A stretch of 48,370 bases of DNA from Pontibacterium granulatum (GTDB lineage Bacteria; Pseudomonadota; Gammaproteobacteria; Pseudomonadales; Balneatricaceae), in assembly GCF_029961155.1 (NCBI RefSeq), contig NZ_JASBRH010000031.1, positions 1-48,370 on the forward strand, given 5' to 3'. The position numbers were made by a program, and so were the translations under genes. Below the pieces are notes generated by a model. The model ran no database searches, was not told the origin of the DNA, and saw only the letters and a program-made list of their open reading frames with translations. Below are positions 1 to 7,099 of the stretch, in pieces (the first letter of the stretch is position 1; each line of letters opens with the position of its first letter).

Positions 1-2
1 AG

Positions 3-93
3 CGTGATTTCTTCATTGTTAGCTCTCCGTATTGGCGTAGTGTACGCCGGAGAACTCTAAATGTGGATGCCGCTATTTTAGGGGAGGTTTACA
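3..93 (-). repeat. IS3-type insertion sequence end, left copy
   Basis: This 91-bp stretch is identical, in inverted orientation, to 48280-48370. Read on the minus strand it starts with TGTAAACC. It contains a GGCGTA-cac-TACGCC hairpin and ends with a GGAG ribosome site and an ATG at position 16 opening MKKSR. A TG-starting tip about 78 bp ahead of an MKKSR start fits the left end of an IS3-family element (IS407-like OrfA proteins often begin this way). The IS body lies outside the window, so the family is inferred from these few features. Confidence 0.55.
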
Positions 94-155
94 GTATCTG
101 TAGAGCAACCACTTTTTTCTGGCCTGCATAGGTAAAATATATAGTGATTAGGACA
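94..155 (-). repeat. Tn7-like transposon terminus facing left
   Basis: On the minus strand from position 155 the sequence reads TGTCCTAATCACTATATA. The proven-looking end beside tnsA at 43885 reads TGTCCCTTTCACTATATA, so 15 of 18 positions agree, starting with the TGT typical of Tn7-like ends. The 62 bp between this tip and the IS boundary include a CTGCATAGG similar to the TnsB-type repeats at the other end. The inside of the element lies towards position 1. The 5 bp outside (TCCCA on the plus strand) do not match the 5 bp outside the other end (ACTGG), so these are not two ends of one simple insertion. Confidence 0.55.
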
Positions 156-181
156 TCCCATATTTTTTAGATATGGGATGT
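153..181 (-). terminator. Hairpin downstream of the dioxygenase gene
   Basis: A perfect 11-bp stem (ACATCCCATAT / ATATGGGATGT) with a 7-base loop lies 34 bp after the stop codon at 215 on the minus strand. There is no clean T-run after it, so termination is only likely. Its 21-bp core recurs inverted at 1341-1361 on the other side of the gene. Its outer edge overlaps the TGT of the transposon terminus. Confidence 0.5.
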
Positions 182-214
182 TGAGCATGAAGTGATAGTT
201 AGGGGAGCCGTTTT

Positions 215-1186
215 TTAGCGTTTGGAAATACCATTGCGCCCAGGGAAATCTGGAGCCAACTCCCTGGCATTGGGCATCTTCAGCCATAGTCGATAAAGAT
301 GGCGTCTGCGGTCAAGTTCCTCGTAATCTTCGAAACCCGTGCGGGAATGGAAAATGGCATAGTTATTCGCGAACTGGATATCGCCGGGTTCCATCATCAT
401 ATCCAAACGAATACCTGGATCACTTAGAATCGAATCAACGAGGTCTAAGGCTTCAACTTCTACATTCGATAATGGCAAGCCCGCATTTTCCTGAGCTATC
501 TCTATATACTGGCGCAAATACATACCGCTTAATTTGCCCTTGTGATAACTAAAGATTGGCGTTTGGCCAACATCACCGTCATTAAGATGCTCTAACAGGA
601 AGTGGCGGTGAAGAAGCCCAAGATACTCAGGGTGTTTTTCTAGAATTTCATTGTAGAGTGTCATCGCGCTTGACAGACTACTCATGCCGCCTGATTTAGC
701 TTTGCGTAGACAAAGCAATCCAACAACATCTGACAGATCGGCGTGATAAGGCAGATATTCATTCGTCTCATACACTCGCACTTGCTTTGGATCTATTGCG
801 CCAATGTTTTTTACATGCCCTAGCATGTCGCCGTTCATATTTTGAGAAACCGGAGTGCCCATATGGAGGCCTAGACCGTAGTAAATGATGGCTGCTTCAT
901 CATTGGTATATCGTTCAATTGGCAAGCCGCGAATGACTATGAAGCCCTTACCATTTTCCAGCTCCTCATTGAAGTAATTGATCTCTTCTGTGAGAGCTGT
1001 AATCGGGAAATCTTCTTTAGTAAAGTCGGGGACTTTTAGTCCTTTTTGTTTGACGTTTTGTAAGGCCTTTTCGAGAACGCTGATAGATTCATCAGACCAA
1101 TGATAAATCCATGAGTCGTCATCCTTTATATCTTTTCCTTTCCATGCTGATGGGCCTTCAATTTTTTCTTTATGAATGACGCTCAT
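215..1186 (-). CDS. TauD/TfdA-type Fe(II)/2-oxoglutarate dioxygenase
   Basis: This 323-residue protein looks like a clavaminate synthase/TauD-like non-heme iron oxygenase. Residues around 85-150 contain FIVIRGLPIE, an N-terminal mark of this superfamily. YLPYHADLSD near residue 145 supplies the HxD iron ligands. PGDIQFANNYAIFHSRTGF near 270-285 supplies the distal histidine, and RRRHLYRLWLK near 300 supplies the oxoglutarate-binding arginine. The substrate cannot be read from sequence; relatives act on amino acids or small acids. It stands alone, with a LysR-type pseudogene pointing away upstream that was perhaps its former regulator. A matched hairpin lies on each side, and the gene is next to a transposon terminus, so it may have been acquired. 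Confidence 0.8.
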   Translation of the reverse strand: MSVIHKEKIEGPSAWKGKDIKDDDSWIYHWSDESISVLEKALQNVKQKGLKVPDFTKEDFPITALTEEINYFNEELENGKGFIVIRGLPIERYTNDEAAIIYYGLGLHMGTPVSQNMNGDMLGHVKNIGAIDPKQVRVYETNEYLPYHADLSDVVGLLCLRKAKSGGMSSLSSAMTLYNEILEKHPEYLGLLHRHFLLEHLNDGDVGQTPIFSYHKGKLSGMYLRQYIEIAQENAGLPLSNVEVEALDLVDSILSDPGIRLDMMMEPGDIQFANNYAIFHSRTGFEDYEELDRRRHLYRLWLKMPNARELAPDFPGRNGISKR

Positions 1187-1340
1187 TATCTATTCCTCTA
1201 AGAAGCCAGATTGTTGTTATTTGATGCCGACTACAACGGCTGGTGGCTCAGCCAGCAGGGCCGTATCAAGCCAGATGGAAGCGATAGAAATCACTGTAAT
1301 CATGATTTAGTATAAAAAAAATACATAATGATTATGGTAC

Positions 1341-1361
1341 CCCATATGAAAAAAATATGGG
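1341..1361 (+). repeat. Hairpin matching the one at 157-177, inverted
   Basis: A 7-bp stem, CCCATAT / ATATGGG, encloses an A-rich loop. Compared with the reverse complement of 157-177 it agrees at 19 of 21 positions, differing only at the two bases after CCCATAT. The two copies bracket the dioxygenase gene as inverted repeats about 1.2 kb apart. The function could be paired terminators or the ends of a small cassette. Confidence 0.5.
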
Positions 1362-1394
1362 CAGGAGAGGGGATGATGGCTTGGAGGAATCTGC

Positions 1395-1481
1395 GTGAAA
1401 CTCAGTCAGTTAAAATGGTTTCTCAACATAGCAGAACTAAGCGGTGTTTCAGCAGCATCACGGCAGTTGTATATAGCTTAG
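1395..1481 (+). pseudogene. Remnant of a LysR-type regulator (N-terminal helix-turn-helix)
   Basis: A GTG at 1395, 8 bp after GGAGG, opens MKLSQLKWFLNIAELSGVSA, the classic start of a LysR-type DNA-binding domain (about 28 residues). The conserved continuation 'IAQPALS' here reads I-A-stop-stop-A-L, with TAG at 1479 and TGA at 1482 where Gln and Pro codons are expected. A later in-frame stretch to about 1590 may be the tail of the same gene after an internal deletion. The gene diverges from the dioxygenase, which is the usual layout for a LysR regulator and its target. The remnant call is good; the link to the dioxygenase is inference. Confidence 0.6.
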
Positions 1482-1659
1482 TGAGCACTGTGCCCGTAGT
1501 GCTTTGTACCGAATATGGATTTTATAGACGATGCTGTGGTGTGGGGGGATATAACGATATTGCCTAGGGTTGATCTGGCATCGTAATCTATATTTACTAC
1601 AATAAAGTATAGATCTTTCTGATCTCAAGCACTTTTCACGTGTGACGGAGTTTTACGTT

Positions 1660-1893
1660 ATGTCAGACCTGGATCACAGCCTGTATACAGACTTTCCCGA
1701 GTATCGTGAACGGATACATCAACTAAAACTGGAAGATCCGGTTTTTGCTTCAAAAGCAGCCGAATATCACAAGCTAGACCATAGTGTGCGTGGTCTGGAA
1801 ATGGCGCATACGTCTTTGACGAATGATCGTTTTAGAAACATGAAAATGCGTCGACTTCAGCTCAAAGATGAGCTGCTCCGTATGCTGCAATAG
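1660..1893 (+). CDS. YdcH-like DUF465 protein
   Basis: This 77-residue protein begins MSDLDHSLYTDFPEYRERIH and continues with a charged helix. It matches the small DUF465/YdcH family in length and pattern (LDHxIRGLE-like segment, then a Lys/Arg-rich LKDELL helix). The family has no firm function. The ATG at 1660 is preferred over a GTG at 1642 because GGAG lies about 10 bp before it and the family normally begins here. It is monocistronic, converging on yceH. Confidence 0.8.
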   Translation: MSDLDHSLYTDFPEYRERIHQLKLEDPVFASKAAEYHKLDHSVRGLEMAHTSLTNDRFRNMKMRRLQLKDELLRMLQ

Positions 1894-1959
1894 CAAGCAT
1901 ATAACAGACAGCACTGCTCTCTCGTTTGAGCGGTGCTGTCTGGCATCCTTCCTGATCGC

Positions 1960-2613
1960 TTAACGGCTCTTTAATGCTTCGATCTCTGCGCGCAGTTCAT
2001 CGATCAACTCTTGCTGGTTGGCCAGGGTGTCTTCCAGGGCGGAGATGCGATGACTTAGGCTGTTTGGCTCTGCTGTGGTGGTTTCAGGTGTTGCAGCTGA
2101 AACTTCGCCGCTAAACAAGTGTGCGTAACGCGCTTCTCTTTTTCCGGGCTCTTTTGCCAGGCGCACAACGAGTGGAGCGTCGTCTCGCTCCGCCAGGGCC
2201 TGCAGTGCGGATTCGACTTCCTGTACGTTGGCGAACTCGTGCAGGCGTTGGGTACGGGTACGCAGTTCGCCGGGGGTCTGTGGGCCACGAAGGAGAAGCA
2301 CACAAACTATCGCACGCTGCCCCGGTGTAAACTGCAGTTCGCTGAATTCGGTGTTACAGAAACGGTGTTTATATTTCACCACGCGGCTACCGAATCCGCT
2401 CTCTTCACGAACCAGACGTTTCTCGGCCAGAAGATCCAGGGTTTCCTGAACTTCGCTTTCTTCCAGATGCATCACGGGATCACGGTTGCTTTTCTGGTTG
2501 CACGCCAGCGTGAGTGCGTTCAGGGAAAGAGGGTACTGGTCGGGGGTGGTGCTTTCCTTCTCAAGCAAGCAGCCAATGACGCGGGTTTCATTTAGGCTCA
2601 GCTCTAAGTCCAT
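1960..2613 (-). CDS. yceH: YceH family protein (DUF480)
   Basis: This 217-residue protein has the DUF480/YceH signature near its start ([20 protein letters not shown]) and [23 protein letters not shown] residues near 25-45. Two winged-helix-like halves follow (about 1-90 and 95-175), then a coiled-coil tail at about 185-217 ([20 protein letters not shown]). Family members are conserved in proteobacteria; a nucleic-acid-binding role is suggested by the fold but not proven. Its length is normal for the family. It converges with the YdcH-like gene at 1660-1893, 66 bp away. Confidence 0.9.
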   Translation of the reverse strand: MDLELSLNETRVIGCLLEKESTTPDQYPLSLNALTLACNQKSNRDPVMHLEESEVQETLDLLAEKRLVREESGFGSRVVKYKHRFCNTEFSELQFTPGQRAIVCVLLLRGPQTPGELRTRTQRLHEFANVQEVESALQALAERDDAPLVVRLAKEPGKREARYAHLFSGEVSAATPETTTAEPNSLSHRISALEDTLANQQELIDELRAEIEALKSR

Positions 2614-2868
2614 AGCGGTGTTCCTGATGTTTATTACGTCCTCTTAAGGTTAGTGTCCGGATGATTCCTGTAAAGATCAAGTATGCTTTTGACTGGAGTT
2701 CAGTGACTTTAAAGCATTTTTGTTCATAAGCTTGATATGGAACAGGGCGTTTTAATCTGTATGAAACGGTTTGGACATTTTGGTGTTGAAATGTTTGGCG
2801 CGATATATAGTATGAGTAGTGGATTCAAATGCGAGTTTTTTGGTTTTTACCATTTAGCGGTTGGTTGT

Positions 2869-3069
2869 ATGGAAAGTTCAAACACTGTACGCGCAGGTTT
2901 CGAGGGTGTTGCCTCTGTAGAGGAGAGTGGATTGCAAATGCCACAGGTGTCTTCAGACGGAGGGGAGACAAAAAGTGAAAAGGACGCGGTGACCGATGTC
3001 ACACCTCAATCCTCGGCCAAAGACCATACAGAAGCGTTTTACTCCACATGGGTTAGACGCAGTTATTAA
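2869..3069 (+). CDS. Small hypothetical protein
   Basis: A 66-codon reading frame begins MESSNTVRAGFEG and ends FYSTWVRRSY. The same frame is open from 2737, but the upstream part looks non-coding (many Phe and Cys residues). There is no clear ribosome site, no membrane segment and no recognised motif; the middle is polar and acidic. It may not be a gene. It lies in the 550-bp space between yceH and the cytochrome gene. Confidence 0.25.
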   Translation: MESSNTVRAGFEGVASVEESGLQMPQVSSDGGETKSEKDAVTDVTPQSSAKDHTEAFYSTWVRRSY

Positions 3070-3165
3070 TTTGGCAGGCCAATGCAGGCAATGAGTTTTA
3101 ATATAAAGCTTTGGCTTGAGGCTTAATGCTTATATCCGGCTATCTGACCATTCGTCTTTTGGAGT

Positions 3166-3489
3166 TCAGCTTTTCTTCAGATTAAACAGCAGGTAATCGG
3201 CAACTTTGCGTGCTTGCCGGGGGGATAGCTGGTCTCGAAATGTTGGCATCGCCGGCTGATCCTCGCGTCCATACAGTAGTAGGTTGACCACTTCCTGACG
3301 TGTAAGACGGGTTGCTGTATTGGAAGGGATGCCCTTCAGAAACTTGCCGTTGCCTGTGTCGCCGTGACACTCTTCACAATAGTGGACAAACAATGCCTTT
3401 CCGTCTGCTTTCTCATCCAGCTTCTCTTGTTGGCACCCTGACAAACCCAGAGAAAGACTGATCGCTATGCCATAACAGATAGACTTCAT
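3166..3489 (-). CDS. Small monohaem cytochrome c, lipoprotein-like
   Basis: This 107-residue protein has a signal segment ending LSLGLSGCQQ, a lipobox with Cys at about residue 18, so it should be anchored at the cell envelope. A class I cytochrome c fold follows: CEECH near residue 38 attaches the haem, and the Met in QPAMPTFRDQLS near residue 80 is the likely sixth ligand. The C-terminal helix is ARKVADYLL. The partner is unknown; such proteins shuttle electrons in the periplasm. The start at 3489 is chosen because GGAG lies 8 bp before it. A candidate small RNA or attenuator lies upstream on the same strand. Confidence 0.85.
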   Translation of the reverse strand: MKSICYGIAISLSLGLSGCQQEKLDEKADGKALFVHYCEECHGDTGNGKFLKGIPSNTATRLTRQEVVNLLLYGREDQPAMPTFRDQLSPRQARKVADYLLFNLKKS

Positions 3490-3598
3490 TGAAAGCACTC
3501 CATCTCACTCTATGTCCACATGGTAATTAGGTGATTTAATGATGCCGTTGGAATGAAGTTTTATCCAGTTTGAAGTGTGTATTTCATCAGAAAGTCAT

Positions 3599-3684
3599 AA
3601 AAAAGCCGTGAACACAACAGGTTGCGTCACGGCAAAAAAACAACGATGAAATCATTGAGAGAGTGGCCAGTCGAGACCAGCCAC
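3599..3684 (-). ncRNA. Candidate small RNA or leader with two terminators
   Basis: A TATAAT box on the minus strand (3696-3691) is followed about 7 bp later by three hairpins. The first is GTGGCTGGTC / GACTGGCCAC, right at the expected start. The second, CAATGAT-ttc-ATCGTTG, is followed by T7 (to 3634). The third, GCCGTGA...TCACGGC, is followed by T6 (to about 3599). No protein frame fits. The two stacked terminators have no gene in front of them, so a 50-85 nt RNA is the simplest reading. It could instead be an attenuator leader for the cytochrome gene 110 bp downstream. The -35 region is weak. Confidence 0.45.
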
Positions 3685-3897
3685 ATCGAAATTATACCCT
3701 ATTTTTCAATTTGTTATATCACCTCACTAATTTGTTGCGCTGCGAAGCCAGCATCGATTTTGTCTTAATTTATGTTTTTGTTTGAATATTCAATCAATTT
3801 TCACTTGCTGCCCGTTGCTGTTCCCCTTTCCAAAGGAAACCCGGTCGGAAAAATAGGTACAATAAAGGCGCTTGTTAAGCGAAAGGATCTGTTGCGT

Positions 3898-4872
3898 ATG
3901 CTGCACATTACAAATGGCGATAATGCCAACCAGGTGATTCAATCCATGGGTATCGAAGGCCGCTATCTGGCATGGGCTGATGTTTTGCACGATGGCCCCG
4001 TTCCGGCAGGGCTTAGATTGGACGAGATGTCTCAGGTGAGGGCCAACTTCATCCATCACTGCGGTTGGGCCAGTGAGTTTGAGGCGTTAACACATTTCCA
4101 ATCGCGGGATGCTCTGTTTGCCAGTGCCGCGCGAGAGGGTGGGGTTATTATCTGGAACTCTCCTGAGTTGTACGACCAACTGCACCTGATTCAATTGCTT
4201 GCCTGGTACCGTAGTGAGGGACGTCATTATGCGCCCCCTGAGCTGGTGCTTGTACCTTGTCTGCTGGGCTTAGCGACCGAAAGCGATGATTTGCCACAGT
4301 ACTTCAGTGCCCGCGCTCAAGTGACAGAGGAACAGCTCAATCTGGCTGAGGATGCGTGGCATGCCTTTACCTCTACCAATCCGCGTATGTTGTCTGCACT
4401 GCTTGCCGACAACATGGATGCCTTACCGTATCTGAAGGCCGGCCTACAGCGGCAGGTACAGGAATATCCAGACTGCTTTGGTATCAGTCGAACCCAACGA
4501 CAGGCACTTAAGGCTGTAGCAGAAGGGATTGCAGCGCCGGGCCGTATCTTTGCCGCATCACAACAGATGGAGTCGCCGCAATTTATGGGTGATTCCAGCT
4601 TCTGGCTATTTATTAAAGAGATGGTTCAAAGTGCCGCGCCGTTGCTGGCAGTTGACGGCGCAGATGAGTTCAAGGTGCCTGGGATGTTTGGTCCGGATGA
4701 GGCGTTCCTGTCCCAGCGACTTCAATTAACGCCGATGGGTGAGCAGGTACTGGCGGGTGAGGCCGATTGGCTGGTTAAGCATCGAATCGATCGTTGGGTC
4801 GGAGGTGTGCACCTTAATCCGCAGAATATCTGGCGCTGGGATAGCCAGAATGCGACATTTATTCGCGGATAA
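3898..4872 (+). CDS. DUF1835 domain protein
   Basis: This 324-residue cytoplasmic protein opens MLHITNGDNANQVIQSMGIE and continues with YLAWADVLHDGPVP. That is the N-terminal DUF1835 pattern (HITNGDS...WxDxLHxGPVP) over about residues 1-120. A DUF3658-like C-terminal region may follow (VGGVHLNPQNIWRWD near 305). The function is not established. The start at 3898 is chosen because the domain begins exactly there and AGGA lies about 10 bp upstream; the frame is open from 3772, but that extension looks non-coding. It is monocistronic, with slyD about 190 bp downstream. Confidence 0.85.
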   Translation: MLHITNGDNANQVIQSMGIEGRYLAWADVLHDGPVPAGLRLDEMSQVRANFIHHCGWASEFEALTHFQSRDALFASAAREGGVIIWNSPELYDQLHLIQLLAWYRSEGRHYAPPELVLVPCLLGLATESDDLPQYFSARAQVTEEQLNLAEDAWHAFTSTNPRMLSALLADNMDALPYLKAGLQRQVQEYPDCFGISRTQRQALKAVAEGIAAPGRIFAASQQMESPQFMGDSSFWLFIKEMVQSAAPLLAVDGADEFKVPGMFGPDEAFLSQRLQLTPMGEQVLAGEADWLVKHRIDRWVGGVHLNPQNIWRWDSQNATFIRG

Positions 4873-5061
4873 TAGGCATCTTGAACCATAAACCGACTTT
4901 TCCAGTGGTTAGGCTGGAAGATGGCGTAAAGCTTTGGGTATGATGGGGCTTCATACTTTAAAACCGGGAAGGTTCAGGGGTGTTTTTGCCTGTCTCACAG
5001 TCAGCCTGACTGGGGTTTGAGCAGTTTTGCGCTTTTCCTGTCTCAATGGAGAATTTCTCAC

Positions 5062-5544
5062 ATGCAGATCGCTGAAAAAACAGTCGTACAGATCCACTAC
5101 ACCCTGACTAACGAAGGTGGTGAAGTTATGGACTCTTCCGAAGGTCAGGAGCCACTGGCGTTTCTGTGCGGTGCGCAAAACATCATTCCTGGTCTGGAGA
5201 ACGCGCTGCTGGGTAAGCAGGCGGGCGATAAACTGGACGTACGTGTAGAGCCGTCTGAAGGTTATGGCGAAGTGCACGAAGAGATGATCCAGAAGGTACC
5301 TCAGGAAAACTTCGATGGTATCGACACTGTAGAAGTGGGCATGCAGTTCATGGCGCAGGCACCATGGGGTGAGCAGCCAGTAACTGTAATTAAAGTCGAA
5401 GAAGACGGTATTACCCTGGACGGTAACCACCCAATGGCAGGCCAGGTTCTGAACTTCAGCGTAGAAGTAGTTGAAGTGCGTGCTGCATCTGATGAAGAAG
5501 TGGAGCACGGTCACGCACACGGTGCTGGCGGTCACCACCACTAA
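5062..5544 (+). CDS. slyD: FKBP-type peptidyl-prolyl isomerase SlyD
   Basis: This 160-residue protein catalyses cis-trans isomerisation of proline bonds and acts as a folding helper and metal (nickel) carrier in the cytoplasm. FKBP residues flank an inserted chaperone flap (about 65-130): VQIHYTLTNEGGEVMDSS, IIPGLENALLGKQAGDK, then PSEGYGEVHEEMIQKVP. The metal-binding tail is short but histidine-rich (HGHAHGAGGHHH), whereas enterobacterial SlyD has a much longer Cys/His tail. The start at 5062 follows TGGAGAA. A strong terminator follows the gene. Confidence 0.95.
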   Translation: MQIAEKTVVQIHYTLTNEGGEVMDSSEGQEPLAFLCGAQNIIPGLENALLGKQAGDKLDVRVEPSEGYGEVHEEMIQKVPQENFDGIDTVEVGMQFMAQAPWGEQPVTVIKVEEDGITLDGNHPMAGQVLNFSVEVVEVRAASDEEVEHGHAHGAGGHHH

Positions 5545-5582
5545 GCCGTAGATACAGATGCCCGAAATACGGGGTGTAAAGC

Positions 5583-5618
5583 AAAAAGCCCGCATGGTTT
5601 AGGCCCAGCGGGCTTTTT
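5583..5618 (+). terminator. Intrinsic terminator of slyD
   Basis: AAAAAGCCCGC pairs with GCGGGCTTTTTT across a 14-base loop and is followed by a T-run, about 40 bp after the slyD stop codon. Confidence 0.9.
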
Positions 5619-5775
5619 TGTGGTGGTTTGTTCCCCATAATCGCAACCCTCAGCTAAGCTTAAGAGGTTGGGGCATCGTCGGTCCCGTCCGATTGATCGG
5701 GTGATCGATCCGCGCTTTTGATCCAATCAGCACACGGAACGTACAGCCTGTCAATCAACGAGAGGAGCCTGTGCT

Positions 5776-6081
5776 ATGAACATGTCTGAATTCATCACCC
5801 TCGCGGAACAACATCGTCTGCGCAATGTTAACTTTATCGAGTCCGGCTGCGGACCGATGGTGATACAGGTCGAGTACGGCAAAGATAAAGATCTGGCCAA
5901 GGATCTGATCAAAGACAATGACGGCGCTGTCATCACCTGTCGCAGCGTGACCGAAGCCTACGATATCTGTCATCGGGCGGGCGTGCATCGGGCTAATCTG
6001 GTGCAGGTTATTCCCCACGATGAAGCCAGTACCAACAGCTTTGCGGATTATCACAGCGAATCGATCCCGTTGAGATTCTGA
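5776..6081 (+). CDS. Small conserved protein, DUF6482-like
   Basis: This 101-residue acidic cytoplasmic protein has no signal or membrane segment. The pattern NVNFIESGCGPMVIQVEYGK near 15-35 and ANLVQVIPHDEAS near 75-88 resembles a small gammaproteobacterial family of unknown function (DUF6482); this assignment is from memory and tentative. GAGAGGAG lies before the ATG at 5776. It has its own transcription space, between the slyD terminator and moxR. Confidence 0.65.
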   Translation: MNMSEFITLAEQHRLRNVNFIESGCGPMVIQVEYGKDKDLAKDLIKDNDGAVITCRSVTEAYDICHRAGVHRANLVQVIPHDEASTNSFADYHSESIPLRF

Positions 6082-6174
6082 TCAGGCTCGGCTGGCGGGT
6101 ATGTTGACCACCTGCGGAACCAGATAGAGGCAATCGGCGTCTGAAGTACTCTTTTTAGGAACCATGGAAGTTGT

Positions 6175-7095
6175 ATGCAAGAGAAGATAGACCACGCCAT
6201 TGAAGTGATCGGAAGTGTCCTTTACGGCAAGGAGCGGCAGATCAGACAGTCTTTAACCTGTCTTTTTGCACATGGGCATCTGTTGATAGAAGACCTGCCG
6301 GGTATGGGCAAGACCACACTGGCTCATGCACTGGCCCAGGTTCTGGGGTTGAATTACCAGCGTGTGCAGTTTACCAGCGATATGCTGCCGGCTGACCTGC
6401 TAGGCGTAACTATATTTGATTCGGCCAGTAACGAATTCCACTTTCATCGCGGACCGGTGTTTACCCAGTTATTGCTGGCGGACGAGATCAACCGGACGAC
6501 TCCTAAAACTCAAAGCGCGCTGTTGGAGGCGATGGAGGAGCGACAGGTCTCCCTTGAGGGGAACACCTATCCCTTGCCTGATCCGTTTTTTGTGATCGCG
6601 ACACAAAACCCACTTAGCCAGTACGGCACCTTTCCGTTGCCCGAGTCCCAACTGGACCGTTTCCTGATGCGAATCGAGCTGGGTTATCCCACCGCAGAAG
6701 CTGAACGCGAGTTGTTGAAAGGCGGTGACGTACGTGATCGCATTGCCGATTTACCTGTGTGTATCGACCAGCAGGCGTTAAGAGAGATCTACTTAGCATG
6801 TGAGCAGGTGCAGGCATCCAACAGTTTGTTGGATTACCTGCAGCGGTTGGTGCGGTACAGCCGTGAAGCCAAGGGCTTTGCCTATGGCATATCCCCCCGC
6901 GGTGCATTGGCGTTGCTGCGCAGTGCCAAAACCTGGGCTTATATGCATGGTCGGCAGTACGTAGTGCCGGAAGACCTGCAGTCGCTTCTTAAACCCGTGT
7001 TTGGACACCGATTGCGCGCCGCCGAGGATTATGCCGAACACGGTGGTTTAGCACTGGTGCAACGTCTGCTCAGTGAAGTGGACGTTGTAGGCTGA
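6175..7095 (+). CDS. MoxR-family AAA+ ATPase
   Basis: This 306-residue ATPase of the MoxR type acts as a chaperone-like motor, usually with a DUF58 protein. Walker A is seen in DLPGMGKTTLAHAL near residues 40-50, Walker B in LLLADEINR near 100, sensor 1 in FVIATQNP near 145, and arginine fingers in PESQLDRFLMR near 160. It is first in a three-gene operon: DUF58 starts 4 bp after its stop, and the transglutaminase gene follows with overlapping codons. This trio is a common gammaproteobacterial set with a probable envelope or protein-maturation role, though the exact substrate is unknown. Confidence 0.93.
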   Translation: MQEKIDHAIEVIGSVLYGKERQIRQSLTCLFAHGHLLIEDLPGMGKTTLAHALAQVLGLNYQRVQFTSDMLPADLLGVTIFDSASNEFHFHRGPVFTQLLLADEINRTTPKTQSALLEAMEERQVSLEGNTYPLPDPFFVIATQNPLSQYGTFPLPESQLDRFLMRIELGYPTAEAERELLKGGDVRDRIADLPVCIDQQALREIYLACEQVQASNSLLDYLQRLVRYSREAKGFAYGISPRGALALLRSAKTWAYMHGRQYVVPEDLQSLLKPVFGHRLRAAEDYAEHGGLALVQRLLSEVDVVG

Positions 7096-7099
7096 GGGG

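Noticed and set aside
2119-2595. 158-codon frame antisense to yceH
   Set aside because: It lies wholly inside yceH, with no supporting motif.
4951-5595. 214-codon open frame antisense to slyD
   Set aside because: It covers slyD and its terminator exactly on the other strand; the product is rich in Phe/Tyr/His as expected for a shadow frame.
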